Positions 43,212 to 52,154 of a DNA stretch of 64,000 nt are shown here, piece after piece. The notes below the pieces were generated by a model. It searched no databases. It saw only the letters and a program-made list of their open reading frames with translations, and was not told the DNA's origin. The DNA lies in NCBI RefSeq assembly GCF_963676955.1, contig NZ_OY781461.1, positions 1,064,001 to 1,128,000 of the forward strand, given 5' to 3'. The translations under genes and the position numbers were made by a program. Positions within the stretch are counted from its first letter, which is position 1. Each line of letters opens with the position of its first letter. The DNA comes from an uncultured Desulfuromonas sp. Its GTDB lineage: Bacteria; Desulfobacterota; Desulfuromonadia; Desulfuromonadales; Desulfuromonadaceae.

Positions 43212-44585
43212 ATGTCTACAGAGAATCTCGCAGCCGTCATCCTTGCCGCCGGCAAGGGAACCCGGATGAAATCCCAACAGCCCAAAGTTCTCCACCAGAT
43301 CGCCGGTCAACCTATTGCGTTCTATCCCGTCCAGTGGTGTCAATCTCTGGGCTGCGACAAAACCGTGATGGTGATCGGTCATCAGGCCGATCGCGTCAAG
43401 GAGACCTTTGAACCGTATCAGGTCGACTTTGTCGTCCAGGAACAACAACTGGGCACCGGCCACGCTCTTATGGTGACCGAATCGGCCCTGCAATCGTTCA
43501 GCGGCACACTGCTTCTACTGTGTGGCGATGTTCCACTATTGCGCGAGGAAACACTCCAACAACTTATTGAGGCGCACCGGTCATCCCAAGCCGCCGTTAC
43601 CGTTTTGACCACCCATATGGAAAATCCCTATGGCTACGGTAGAATTATTCGCAACTCAGGTCAAATTGAAAAGATTGTTGAAGAAAAAGATGCCACCGAC
43701 GCCCAAAAGTGTGTCACGGAGATCAATACCGGCATCTATGCTTTCGCAGCCCCACGGGTTTACGAGTTACTCCACCGTATCGGCAACGACAATGCTCAAG
43801 GTGAATATTATCTGACCGATATCATTTCTTTGGCTCAGAATTCTGGGTTCAAGACCGCCGCCTGCGTCCTTGAAGATTCCCGGGAATGCATGGGTATCAA
43901 CGACCGGGTACAATTGGCGGAAGCCGGCGAAATTTTGCGCCAACGCATCAACCACCGGCATATGGTCAACGGCGTCACCCTGCAAAACCCCTCGGCAACC
44001 TATATTGACGCTGCTGTCACCATTGAGGCCGATACCGTCATAGAAGCGAATTGCCATATCCGCGGTGCTTCCCATATTGGCCCATGTTGCCATATCGAAA
44101 CCGGCAGTGTCATTGATGACTGCCGGATCGGTCCGTCAACCCGCATCAAGGCCGGGTCGGTTCTTGAACAGTCGCAACTGGCGGAGCATTGTGCCATCGG
44201 GCCGATGGCCCATTTGCGTCCGGGGACAATTCTTCAGGGCCACAATAAACTGGGCAATTTTGTCGAAACCAAAAAAGCGGTACTGGGACCACACTCTCAA
44301 GCCAGCCACCTTACCTATATTGGCGATGCCGAACTCGGCCGCGATATCAACCTCGGCTGTGGTACCATCACCTGTAATTACGATGGCGTCAACAAACATA
44401 AAACCGTCATTGAGGATGGTGTCTTCGTCGGCAGCGACTGTCAACTGATCGCGCCGGTCACCCTGGGCCGCAACTGTCTGATCGGTGCCGGTTCGACGAT
44501 TACCAAAGACGTTCCAGCGGATGCTTTGGCTCTTTCGCGCAGCGAGCAAAAGGTGATCAAAGGGTGGCGTAAACGAAAAAAATAA
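43212..44585 (+). CDS. glmU: Bifunctional N-acetylglucosamine-1-phosphate uridyltransferase/glucosamine-1-phosphate acetyltransferase
   Basis: 457 residues, standard length. The N-terminal pyrophosphorylase has LAAGKGTRMKSQQPKVLH; the C-terminal left-handed beta-helix acetyltransferase has hexapeptide repeats and NFVETKKA, NLGCGTITCNYDGVNKH. It makes UDP-GlcNAc for peptidoglycan and lipopolysaccharide. glmS follows after a 174-base spacer carrying a repeat element, so substrate supply genes are together, with the penicillin-binding protein next. Confidence 0.97.
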   Translation: MSTENLAAVILAAGKGTRMKSQQPKVLHQIAGQPIAFYPVQWCQSLGCDKTVMVIGHQADRVKETFEPYQVDFVVQEQQLGTGHALMVTESALQSFSGTLLLLCGDVPLLREETLQQLIEAHRSSQAAVTVLTTHMENPYGYGRIIRNSGQIEKIVEEKDATDAQKCVTEINTGIYAFAAPRVYELLHRIGNDNAQGEYYLTDIISLAQNSGFKTAACVLEDSRECMGINDRVQLAEAGEILRQRINHRHMVNGVTLQNPSATYIDAAVTIEADTVIEANCHIRGASHIGPCCHIETGSVIDDCRIGPSTRIKAGSVLEQSQLAEHCAIGPMAHLRPGTILQGHNKLGNFVETKKAVLGPHSQASHLTYIGDAELGRDINLGCGTITCNYDGVNKHKTVIEDGVFVGSDCQLIAPVTLGRNCLIGAGSTITKDVPADALALSRSEQKVIKGWRKRKK

Positions 44586-44651
44586 GGGCTGGATGGGCGA
44601 TAAAATGTCGGGCGCGTTGCCCCCGACGGCTTTTTCAAAAATCTCTGATGA
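44586..44651. repeat. Dispersed intergenic repeat, copy 4
   Basis: It has a shortened module A (GGGCTGGATGGGCGA), a GTCGGG/CCCGAC hairpin, and module C (GACGGCTTTTTCAAAAATC from 44625), which differs from copy 1 at two positions. The hairpin plus T run may terminate glmU transcripts. Confidence 0.6.
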
Positions 44652-44759
44652 GCGTTTCAGTATGCCTTGTTAAACGTATATCATGATTATTGGGTCAGTG
44701 GCATTGACGCGTCCCGCGAAGGGGACGGTTCAATATCTTGTTAAGGAGAATTCCTGTTT

Positions 44760-46589
44760 ATGTGCGGAATCGTTGGATATATCGGTCAGAAACCAGCAGT
44801 GGAGATTGTTCTGGAGGGTCTGCGTCGCCTCGAATACCGCGGTTACGACTCGGCGGGCATCGCCACGCTGGACCTGGGTCAATTGAATACCTCGCGTGCC
44901 GAGGGGAAACTGTCCAACCTGGAGCAGAAACTGCGAGTTAACCCATTGTCAGGCTCTCTGGGAATTGGTCATACCCGCTGGGCCACCCACGGCAAACCCT
45001 CGGAGCAAAATGCTCATCCTCATCGTTGTGGAGATTTTGTCGTCGTTCACAACGGTATTATTGAAAACTATTTATCCCTTAAGCAACGTCTTGCCGACCA
45101 GGGACATCGTTTTAATTCGGAAACCGACAGTGAGATTATTGCCCACCTGATTGAGCAACATTATTGCGACAGTAAAAATTTTGAAACTGCCGTCAGGCAG
45201 GCGCTCCACGAGCTGCGTGGCGCTTTTGCCATTGCGGTGATCTGCCAGTCTCATCCCGATCAGCTCATTGCCGCGAAGGCCGGCTCTCCGTTGGTCATCG
45301 GCCAGGGGAACGGAGAATATTTTGTCGCCTCTGATATCCCGGCCATGCTGTCCCATACGCGCGAGATGATTTTCCTTAATGACGGCGAAATGGCCGTCTT
45401 CAGCCGTGGTTCCATGGCCATTACCACTCTTGACGGCCAACCGGTTGATAAACAATCGAAAACCATCACCTGGAATCCAATGATGGCGGAAAAAGGCGGC
45501 TATCGTCATTTCATGCTTAAAGAGATCCACGAGCAGCCGCGTGCCATTGCCGATACCATTGCCGGACGTATTAACGACGACAAGGATAGTGTTCTGCTTC
45601 ACGACCTTAATCTGTCTGAGGATGATCTCGCTGGATTTGATCGGCTGTATATTGTGGCCTGCGGCACCTCCTGGCATGCCGGCCTGGTCGGCAAATTCCT
45701 TATCGAAAAACTGGCCCGATTAAGTGTTGAGGTCGATATTGCCAGTGAATTCCGTTACCGCCAGCCGCTGGTCAATGAGCGTACTCTGACGGTGGTGATC
45801 AGTCAGAGCGGTGAAACCGCCGACACTCTGGCCGCCTTGCGTGAGTCCCATGAACGTGGCGGCAAGGTGGTCGCCATCTGTAATGTGGTCGAATCATCCA
45901 TCGCCCGGGAAAGTGACGGGGTGATCTATACCCATGCCGGACCGGAGATCGGTGTTGCGTCGACCAAAGCTTTTACCACCCAATTGGTGGCTTTGTTCCT
46001 GTTTGCCCTGCACCTGGGACGCATCCGAAACATATTATCGGCCGAGCAACGCCGTCAGCAGATTCAATCGTTGTTGACGTTGCCGCGTAAAGTCGAAGAA
46101 ACCCTTGAACTCGATGAGCAGATTGAATCCGTGGCCCGTCAGTTTATGCATGTGTCTGATTTTCTTTATCTCGGTCGCGGCAATCAGTATCCGATTGCTT
46201 TGGAAGGGGCCTTAAAACTCAAGGAGATCTCCTATATCCATGCGGAAGGTTATCCTGCCGGAGAAATGAAACACGGTCCGATCGCTCTGATTGATGAGAA
46301 TCTGCCGGTGGTCGTGGTCGTGCCGAAAAATGATACTTATGAAAAAGTGGTCTCCAATATGGAAGAGGTCCGGGCGCGGGGCGGGCAGATCATTTCGATC
46401 AGTGACTGCGGTTCTTCAGATCTGCGCAGAGCCTCAGACACCGTCTTTTCCGTTCCCACCATCAGTGATGACCTGATGCCGGTGATCACCTCGGTGCCGT
46501 TGCAACTGCTTTCGTACCACATCGCCGTGTTTAAAGGCACGGATGTGGATCAACCACGTAATCTGGCTAAAAGTGTCACCGTGGAATAA
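44760..46589 (+). CDS. glmS: Glutamine:fructose-6-phosphate aminotransferase
   Basis: 609 residues. The nucleophilic Cys2 follows the initiator Met ([10 protein letters not shown]). The glutaminase domain is residues 1-240; two SIS domains follow with [17 protein letters not shown] and [27 protein letters not shown]; the conserved C-terminus reads [11 protein letters not shown]. It catalyses the first step of hexosamine synthesis. AAGGAGA precedes the ATG. No glmS ribozyme was recognised in the 174-base leader. Confidence 0.97.
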   Translation: MCGIVGYIGQKPAVEIVLEGLRRLEYRGYDSAGIATLDLGQLNTSRAEGKLSNLEQKLRVNPLSGSLGIGHTRWATHGKPSEQNAHPHRCGDFVVVHNGIIENYLSLKQRLADQGHRFNSETDSEIIAHLIEQHYCDSKNFETAVRQALHELRGAFAIAVICQSHPDQLIAAKAGSPLVIGQGNGEYFVASDIPAMLSHTREMIFLNDGEMAVFSRGSMAITTLDGQPVDKQSKTITWNPMMAEKGGYRHFMLKEIHEQPRAIADTIAGRINDDKDSVLLHDLNLSEDDLAGFDRLYIVACGTSWHAGLVGKFLIEKLARLSVEVDIASEFRYRQPLVNERTLTVVISQSGETADTLAALRESHERGGKVVAICNVVESSIARESDGVIYTHAGPEIGVASTKAFTTQLVALFLFALHLGRIRNILSAEQRRQQIQSLLTLPRKVEETLELDEQIESVARQFMHVSDFLYLGRGNQYPIALEGALKLKEISYIHAEGYPAGEMKHGPIALIDENLPVVVVVPKNDTYEKVVSNMEEVRARGGQIISISDCGSSDLRRASDTVFSVPTISDDLMPVITSVPLQLLSYHIAVFKGTDVDQPRNLAKSVTVE

Positions 46590-46595
46590 CTGAGG

Positions 46596-46622
46596 AGCCG
46601 GATGAATCATCCGGCTTTTTTA
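46596..46622 (+). terminator. Rho-independent terminator after glmS
   Basis: AGCCGGATG-aat-CATCCGGCT is followed by a T run, 7 bases after the stop and 6 bases before the next start codon. Confidence 0.85.
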
Positions 46623-46627
46623 TTAAG

Positions 46628-49036
46628 ATGCCTCTATTGAGAAAAATACTTAAAATCTTTTTTTTGTTGGGTGTGTCATTGGGCGTGGTGGCTTTTTTCG
46701 GCCTGGCCGGCGCCTATTTTTATGTCAATAGCTCGCTGCCTGAATTCGACACTCTCGAAGATTATCAGCCACCGGCGATCACCCGCGCGTACAGTGAAGA
46801 TGGTCAGACCATTGCTGAATTCTACCGCGAACGTCGCATTGTCGTGCCGGTAACCCGCATGCCCAAACAATTGATTCAGGCGTTTGTTGCCGCGGAAGAT
46901 GCGAATTTTTTTGAGCATCAGGGGATCGATCTGGTTTCCATTTTTCGCGCGGCGTTAAAAAACATCAAGGCCGGGGGAATTGTCCAGGGCGGCAGTACGA
47001 TCACCCAACAGGTGGCCAAAAGTCTCTTATTGACGCCGGAACGTAAATTTTCACGTAAATTCAAGGAAGCGATTCTTGCCTGGCGTATGGAACAGCGCTT
47101 CTCCAAGCGTGAAATCCTTTATCTTTATTTGAATCAGATCTACCTTGGTCACGGCGCTTATGGCGTTCAGGCGGCCGCGGAAAATTATTTTGATAAGAAT
47201 GTCGAAGATCTTAATCTGGCCGAATGTACGATTCTCGCCGGTCTGCCGCAGGCGCCGAGCCGCTATTCACCGTATCGCCACTATAACCGTGCCAAAGACC
47301 GTCAACTCTACGTTCTCGAACGGATGATCGCTAACGGCTACATCACCTCCGACCAGGCCCATCAGGCCTATACGGCTCCTTTGGTGGTCCATCCGCGCGG
47401 TGATAATTCCGCTGCCGGCACCGGTTATTTCAGTGAGCAGGTCCGGCGCTATATTGAAAAAAATTACGGCCGCGATCTGCTTTACAGTGGTGGACTTCAA
47501 GTGTACACCACCATGAATCTGTCTATGCAGCAGGTGGCCCAGAAGGCGGTACGTGATAATCTCCAGCGTCATGATCATCGGCAAGGCTATCGTGGTCCGT
47601 TGCGGGTTCTCAGTCAACAGGACGCCCTGGCTTTTGTCGATCAACAGACGTCGGCCCTTAAGGACACCCCGTTGCAACCCGGTCAGGTCATCGAAGCGTT
47701 ACTGGTTGATTCCAGTGATGAGCAATTGGTAGTGCGTATCGGTCCCTATGAGGCTGTTTTACCCCGTAAGCAACTTGACTGGGCCGAGCCATTGGACGTT
47801 GTTCCTTATGAGGTCTTTACGGCGCTGGACACGGATCAACAAGACACGCCGGCCAAGACCTTGTTACCCATTGGATCGGTTATTCAGGTCACTATCCACG
47901 CGGTGAAACAGAATCATCCAACCAAAATAGATTTGTTTCAATACCCGCTGGCTCAGGGAGCCCTGCTGGCTCTTGATCCTCAAGACGGTTCCGTCAAAGC
48001 CATGGTCGGGGGCTACGATTTTGCCAAAAGTCAATTTAATCGGGTCCTGCAGTCCTCACGACTCCCTGGATCTGCGATCAAACCCCTGATCTATGCTGCT
48101 GCTTTTGATAAGGGCTATACCCCGGCATCGGTTATCCTTGATACGCCGTTGATTTACAAAGAGACGGATGATCAGGGTGAAGAAAAGGAATGGAAACCAA
48201 AAAATTACGGCAACAAATTTTACGGTCCAACCTCATTGCGCACGGCTTTGACCCATTCCTACAATATTATTACGATTAAATTGCTCAATAATATCGGCAT
48301 TAATTACACTGCGCGCTATCTTCACAAGTTGGGCATTACCTCGCCGATCAATCGTGATCTGACGATGTCGCTGGGCTCCAGCGCTTTGACTCCTCTGGAG
48401 TTGGCCAGTGCCTATTCGGTGTTTGCCAGCGGAGGGATTAAAACGGCGCCTACCTATATCACCAAGATCACGGATCGCAACGGGCGGATTTTGGAATCAA
48501 TCGATCCGGCAGACTTTCCCAACGGCCTTGAAGCGGATCAAAAACTGATTCGCCTGGAGCGGCAGCGGGTGATTTCCCAAGAAACGGCCTGCCTGATTAC
48601 CAATATGCTCGAAAGTGTCGTTCAAAGTGGTACGGGATGGCGGGCGAAGGCTCTTAATCGTCCGGTGGCCGGTAAAACCGGTACGACGAATAATCTTAAA
48701 GACGCCTGGTTTGTCGGTTATGTCCCGCAATTGGTGACAATCTCATGGGTGGGTTATGATCAGGAAAAACCGCTCGGTAAGAACGAAACCGGTTCGAAGG
48801 CTGCGGCTCCGGCCTGGGTGGATTTCATGAAGCAGACCTTAGCTGATATGCCTGCGGAAAACTTTGCCATTCCCGACACCATGGAATTTCATCCGGTCGA
48901 TCCGAAAACAGGTTTACTGGAGCCGGAAGACAGTCCGACATCTATTGTTGAAATGTTTGCCCCGGGAACAGCACCAACTCGTTATGCTCTGGATGAAAAG
49001 AAACCTCAGGCACGTGATTTCTTTCGTCTGGATTAA
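46628..49036 (+). CDS. mrcA: Class A penicillin-binding protein 1A
   Basis: 802 residues. A cytoplasmic tail and one helix (residues 8-30) are followed by the glycosyltransferase domain with catalytic Glu in AAEDANFFEHQG, GGSTITQQVAKSLLL and the LNQIYLGHGAYG block. An OB-like insert covers about 310-430, then the transpeptidase with the SxxK nucleophile in LPGSAIKPLIYA, SYN near 548 and KTGTTNNLKDAW near 680. Polymerises and crosslinks peptidoglycan. The gene is separated from glmS by a terminator, so it needs its own promoter or readthrough. Confidence 0.95.
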   Translation: MPLLRKILKIFFLLGVSLGVVAFFGLAGAYFYVNSSLPEFDTLEDYQPPAITRAYSEDGQTIAEFYRERRIVVPVTRMPKQLIQAFVAAEDANFFEHQGIDLVSIFRAALKNIKAGGIVQGGSTITQQVAKSLLLTPERKFSRKFKEAILAWRMEQRFSKREILYLYLNQIYLGHGAYGVQAAAENYFDKNVEDLNLAECTILAGLPQAPSRYSPYRHYNRAKDRQLYVLERMIANGYITSDQAHQAYTAPLVVHPRGDNSAAGTGYFSEQVRRYIEKNYGRDLLYSGGLQVYTTMNLSMQQVAQKAVRDNLQRHDHRQGYRGPLRVLSQQDALAFVDQQTSALKDTPLQPGQVIEALLVDSSDEQLVVRIGPYEAVLPRKQLDWAEPLDVVPYEVFTALDTDQQDTPAKTLLPIGSVIQVTIHAVKQNHPTKIDLFQYPLAQGALLALDPQDGSVKAMVGGYDFAKSQFNRVLQSSRLPGSAIKPLIYAAAFDKGYTPASVILDTPLIYKETDDQGEEKEWKPKNYGNKFYGPTSLRTALTHSYNIITIKLLNNIGINYTARYLHKLGITSPINRDLTMSLGSSALTPLELASAYSVFASGGIKTAPTYITKITDRNGRILESIDPADFPNGLEADQKLIRLERQRVISQETACLITNMLESVVQSGTGWRAKALNRPVAGKTGTTNNLKDAWFVGYVPQLVTISWVGYDQEKPLGKNETGSKAAAPAWVDFMKQTLADMPAENFAIPDTMEFHPVDPKTGLLEPEDSPTSIVEMFAPGTAPTRYALDEKKPQARDFFRLD

Positions 49037-49070
49037 ATCGTCAAATTTAGCTTCTAAGCAACAAAAAAGC

Positions 49071-49108
49071 AAAAAACGGTGTGCTTTCCACTTAGCACAC
49101 CGTTTTTT
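49071..49108. terminator. Bidirectional terminator between mrcA and nth
   Basis: Arms of 15 bases (49071-49085 and 49094-49108) are perfectly complementary with A6 and T6 ends, serving both convergent genes. Confidence 0.93.
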
Positions 49109-49124
49109 TGCTTAGGACGTATTT

Positions 49125-49766
49125 TCAAGCCTTGAAGACCTTTTTACATTCCGACTCGACGGGACATCGTTCACACTGCGGCGAGCGCGCCTTACAAATC
49201 TCACGGCCGTGATAGATCAACAGATGGGAGGTATGCCCCCAAAATTGCGGTTCCACGTAGCGGCACAGTTCCGTTTCAATCTTGACCGGATCGCTCTGCC
49301 GGGTCCATCCCAACCGCCGGGATACGCGTTTGACATGGGTATCGACGGGAAAGCCGGGTTTATTAAAGGCATTACTCAACACAACATTGGCCGTCTTGCG
49401 ACCGACCCCCGGTAACTGAATAAGATCTTCCAGGCGCTGCGGAACCTGACCGGAAAAATGCCGGCACAGTTGCTGGGCACCGGCGACAATATGTTTCGCC
49501 TTTACCCGATAACACCCAATACTGCGAATAATCTCTTCGACCTCATCGAGGTCGGCTTGCGCATAATCTGTCACGTTACGGTAGCGGTCAAACAGCTTCT
49601 TTGTCACCAGATTAACCCGCACATCCGTTGTCTGGGCGGAAAGAAGCGTCGCGATCAGCAATTCGAGTGGATTTGAAAAATTCAGTGAACACTGGGCTTG
49701 TGGATAATAGTCATCCAGAGTCGTGATCACGGTTTTAAACCAGTTTTTCTTCTCTTGTTTCGTCAC
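49125..49766 (-). CDS. nth: Endonuclease III
   Basis: 213 residues from a GTG at 49766 with AAGG eight bases upstream, matching the usual length of about 211; the longer frame to 49817 consists of translated DnaA boxes. The helix-hairpin-helix is LPGVGRKTANVVL with catalytic Lys124, the catalytic Asp142 is in VDTHVKR, and the [4Fe-4S] cysteines are 191, 198, 201 and 207 (Cys-x6-Cys-x2-Cys-x5-Cys). Removes oxidised pyrimidines. Confidence 0.95.
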   Translation of the reverse strand: MTKQEKKNWFKTVITTLDDYYPQAQCSLNFSNPLELLIATLLSAQTTDVRVNLVTKKLFDRYRNVTDYAQADLDEVEEIIRSIGCYRVKAKHIVAGAQQLCRHFSGQVPQRLEDLIQLPGVGRKTANVVLSNAFNKPGFPVDTHVKRVSRRLGWTRQSDPVKIETELCRYVEPQFWGHTSHLLIYHGREICKARSPQCERCPVESECKKVFKA

Positions 49767-49788
49767 AAAATAAACCTTATCTGTCTTT

Positions 49789-49897
49789 TTTTCCACATTA
49801 TCAACAACGTTATCCACAACCTGTTTATCCGCTAAACACCCCAGCCGGTGAGGCTTTGGACATTTTTTTACTTTTCAGAGCAATCCGGTTATCCACG
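49789..49897 (+). promoter_or_regulatory. Cluster of DnaA boxes, all in one orientation
   Basis: TTTTCCACA (49789), TTATCAACA (49798), TTATCCACA (49810, perfect), TTATCCGCT (49825, 7 of 9) and TTATCCACG (49889, 8 of 9) lie on the plus strand. The first three are in the 58-base spacer between the EEP-fold gene and nth. The last lies within coding sequence. Confidence 0.6.
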
Positions 49898-50544
49898 ATC
49901 GACACATCCATGATCAATGGCAGATGGCGACTGCCGCTACGCGCTTTTTCGCTCCGGTCGACAAAGCTGTTTTCTACGACCACGCCATTTTTTCCATAGG
50001 CTTTATCACGGGCAAAAACAGGGAAAAAGGACGGGTAGGTGCCCTGGTAAAAAGGGGGAGACAGGGGGGTCATCTGTTTATGAAAGCGAAGAGATCCCAC
50101 CATCCAGATGACATCGAGAAAATCGCCGAGAACGATGGTTGGAAAACTCAGTTGATAATGATTCAGGAGATCGGGTCCATGCAGGCGACTGATTTGTCCC
50201 CAGCGTTTATAAAAACCACCATGTAAACAGACATTATAGAGCAGACAGCGCTTATCACCGGCAATCATCTCAGTGCGCATACATCCCGCACCATAACCAA
50301 GATCGTAGGTCTGGGTCATTTTGACCGGCTGACGACATAACAAAGCCAAGTCGCGGGTTTCACCCTGGCTGGCAATCTCCATACCGCAAAATGCCGCCAA
50401 GGCTTCAACGGTCTGACCGTTTGGAAGATCCTGAATATTCTGCAGAGCGACATAATCCGCATGATAATGATCGATCAATTGGAAAACGGCTCCACTATTT
50501 CTGCAGCCCTGCAGGTTATAGGAGATGATGCGGACAGTGGTCAT
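49825..50544 (-). CDS. Endonuclease/exonuclease/phosphatase-fold protein with altered active site
   Basis: 239 residues with the fold markers of the EEP superfamily: IISYNLQGCR, ADYVALQNIQD, NVCLHGG, VLGDFLD and GSRHLPLIMDV. Key catalytic residues differ: Asn36 stands where the metal-binding Glu of LQE is normal, Leu143 replaces Asn in GDFN, and Arg206 replaces Asp of SDH; His207 and Asp141 remain. It is therefore likely a poor nuclease/phosphatase or a binding protein. It is downstream of a cyclophilin gene on the same strand (27 bases), and nth follows. The function is not assignable. Confidence 0.7.
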   Translation of the reverse strand: MTTVRIISYNLQGCRNSGAVFQLIDHYHADYVALQNIQDLPNGQTVEALAAFCGMEIASQGETRDLALLCRQPVKMTQTYDLGYGAGCMRTEMIAGDKRCLLYNVCLHGGFYKRWGQISRLHGPDLLNHYQLSFPTIVLGDFLDVIWMVGSLRFHKQMTPLSPPFYQGTYPSFFPVFARDKAYGKNGVVVENSFVDRSEKARSGSRHLPLIMDVSIVDNRIALKSKKMSKASPAGVFSG

Positions 50545-50571
50545 GATGGCCCCTTATTCCGCGTTGAGCGG

Positions 50572-51147
50572 TTATGGTGCCGGTACCCGCTCAACTGTTT
50601 CGATAATGACACTTTGAGATGGGACATCAGCCATCCCTTTTTTACGGCCTGTCTTCACCATAGCAATTTTATCGACAACATCCATGCCTTCGACCACTTT
50701 TCCAAAAACAGCATAACCGTAGCCGCGGGCTGTTTTGGTTTTATGATCGAGAAATGCATTGTCGACCAGATTGATAAAAAACTGGCTTGTCGCGCTGTCC
50801 ACCTGACCGGTACGGGCCATAGCAATGGTGCCGCGCAGATTTTTCAAGCCATTGGTCGCTTCATTCGTAATGGGTTGACGGGTGATTTTGCGATCTATTT
50901 TTTGTGTAAAACCGCCACCTTGAATCATAAACCCGGGAATAACCCGATGAAAAATCGTCCCATTATAGAATCCGCCATCAACATAGCGAAGAAAATTTGC
51001 TGTCGACAGTGGTGCGTGTCTGTCATCCAATTCAATCGTAATCGTTCCATAATTGGTTGTCATCTTCACCTGGGGTCCGGCAAAACACAGTGTCGGAATC
51101 AGTAATAACAGCGCTATGATAATTATTTTCCTGAACGATAATATCAT
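50572..51147 (-). CDS. Periplasmic cyclophilin-type peptidyl-prolyl isomerase
   Basis: 191 residues with a signal peptide ([19 protein letters not shown]). The cyclophilin core has the catalytic [32 protein letters not shown] and [17 protein letters not shown]. It is PpiA-like in being exported. It abuts gpsA without a gap, so it is cotranscribed with the gyrA-gpsA block. Confidence 0.92.
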   Translation of the reverse strand: MILSFRKIIIIALLLLIPTLCFAGPQVKMTTNYGTITIELDDRHAPLSTANFLRYVDGGFYNGTIFHRVIPGFMIQGGGFTQKIDRKITRQPITNEATNGLKNLRGTIAMARTGQVDSATSQFFINLVDNAFLDHKTKTARGYGYAVFGKVVEGMDVVDKIAMVKTGRKKGMADVPSQSVIIETVERVPAP

Positions 51148-52152
51148 CTAGACATACTCCGATTTAAGTTCACGTTGCATGAGTTCAACCACGGCCTGAC
51201 GGGGATCTTTATCCTCGTAGAGGATGGCATACATCTGCTCGACAATGGGAACTTCTACGTCTATTTTTTTTGCCAGCTCAAAGGTTGATAAAGTTGTTTT
51301 AACCCCTTCGGCGATCATTGTCATTTCAGACAATATCTCTTGAAGTTTGCGACCTTTGCCCAATTCAACACCTACCGTTCGGTTGCGGGACAGATCCCCG
51401 GTACAGGTTAACACCAGATCGCCCATCCCCGCTAAACCGGCAAAGGTCTCCGCTTTGGCTCCCATAGCCAGACCGAGTCGTTTCATTTCTGCCAGACCGC
51501 GGGTAATCAGCGCCGCACGGGTATTATAGCCATAATGAAGTCCATCGCAGACACCTGCCGCCAAAGCAATGACATTTTTGATCGCCCCACCGAGTTCCAC
51601 GCCGATCACATCATCGTTGGTGTACACCCGAAAATAATCGGTGTTGAATAATTCTTGCGTTTGCTGGGCAATCGTCTGTTCCATTGAGGCGGCAACGACA
51701 GCTGAAGGTTGTTCGAGTGCGACCTCTTTGGCAAAGGTCGGCCCGGATAGATAGGCGGTACGTTTCTTTAACCCATCGGGCAGTAACGTATCAAAAATAT
51801 CCGACATAGGACAAAGCGTCTCATTTTCAATCCCTTTAGAGGCAGAAATAATCAGCGCTTCTGATGACAGAGTGTCGACGCATGACGATAATACGGCGCG
51901 CATTGCCTGAGACGGAGGCACAAACAAGACAACAGCTTTTCCGGCTGCCTGACAAATATCATTGGTGAAAGAAAGATTATCGGACAGTCTGATATCCGGA
52001 AGATATAAATCATTGACTCGATTTTTCTGCATCCGGATAACAAGATCTGCTTCATACGCCCATAACGTCACCTGGTGACCTTTTTTAGCTAATAAATCAG
52101 CTAAACTGGTCCCCCAACTTCCAGCGCCGATAACACCAATCTGTTTAACCAC
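51148..52152 (-). CDS. gpsA: Glycerol-3-phosphate dehydrogenase [NAD(P)+]
   Basis: 334 residues. The Rossmann motif GAGSWGTSLADLL is at the N-terminus, with SGPTFAKEVA, the catalytic Lys region GAIKNVIALAAGVCDGL and AGMGDLVLTCTGDLSRNR. Supplies glycerol 3-phosphate for phospholipids. Two bases separate it from gyrA. Confidence 0.96.
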   Translation of the reverse strand: MVKQIGVIGAGSWGTSLADLLAKKGHQVTLWAYEADLVIRMQKNRVNDLYLPDIRLSDNLSFTNDICQAAGKAVVLFVPPSQAMRAVLSSCVDTLSSEALIISASKGIENETLCPMSDIFDTLLPDGLKKRTAYLSGPTFAKEVALEQPSAVVAASMEQTIAQQTQELFNTDYFRVYTNDDVIGVELGGAIKNVIALAAGVCDGLHYGYNTRAALITRGLAEMKRLGLAMGAKAETFAGLAGMGDLVLTCTGDLSRNRTVGVELGKGRKLQEILSEMTMIAEGVKTTLSTFELAKKIDVEVPIVEQMYAILYEDKDPRQAVVELMQRELKSEYV

Positions 52153-52154
52153 GA

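Noticed and set aside
49767-49817. Longer N-terminus of Nth from a GTG at 49817
   Set aside because: These codons are translated DnaA boxes with no family similarity; the GTG at 49766 gives the standard length and a ribosome binding site.
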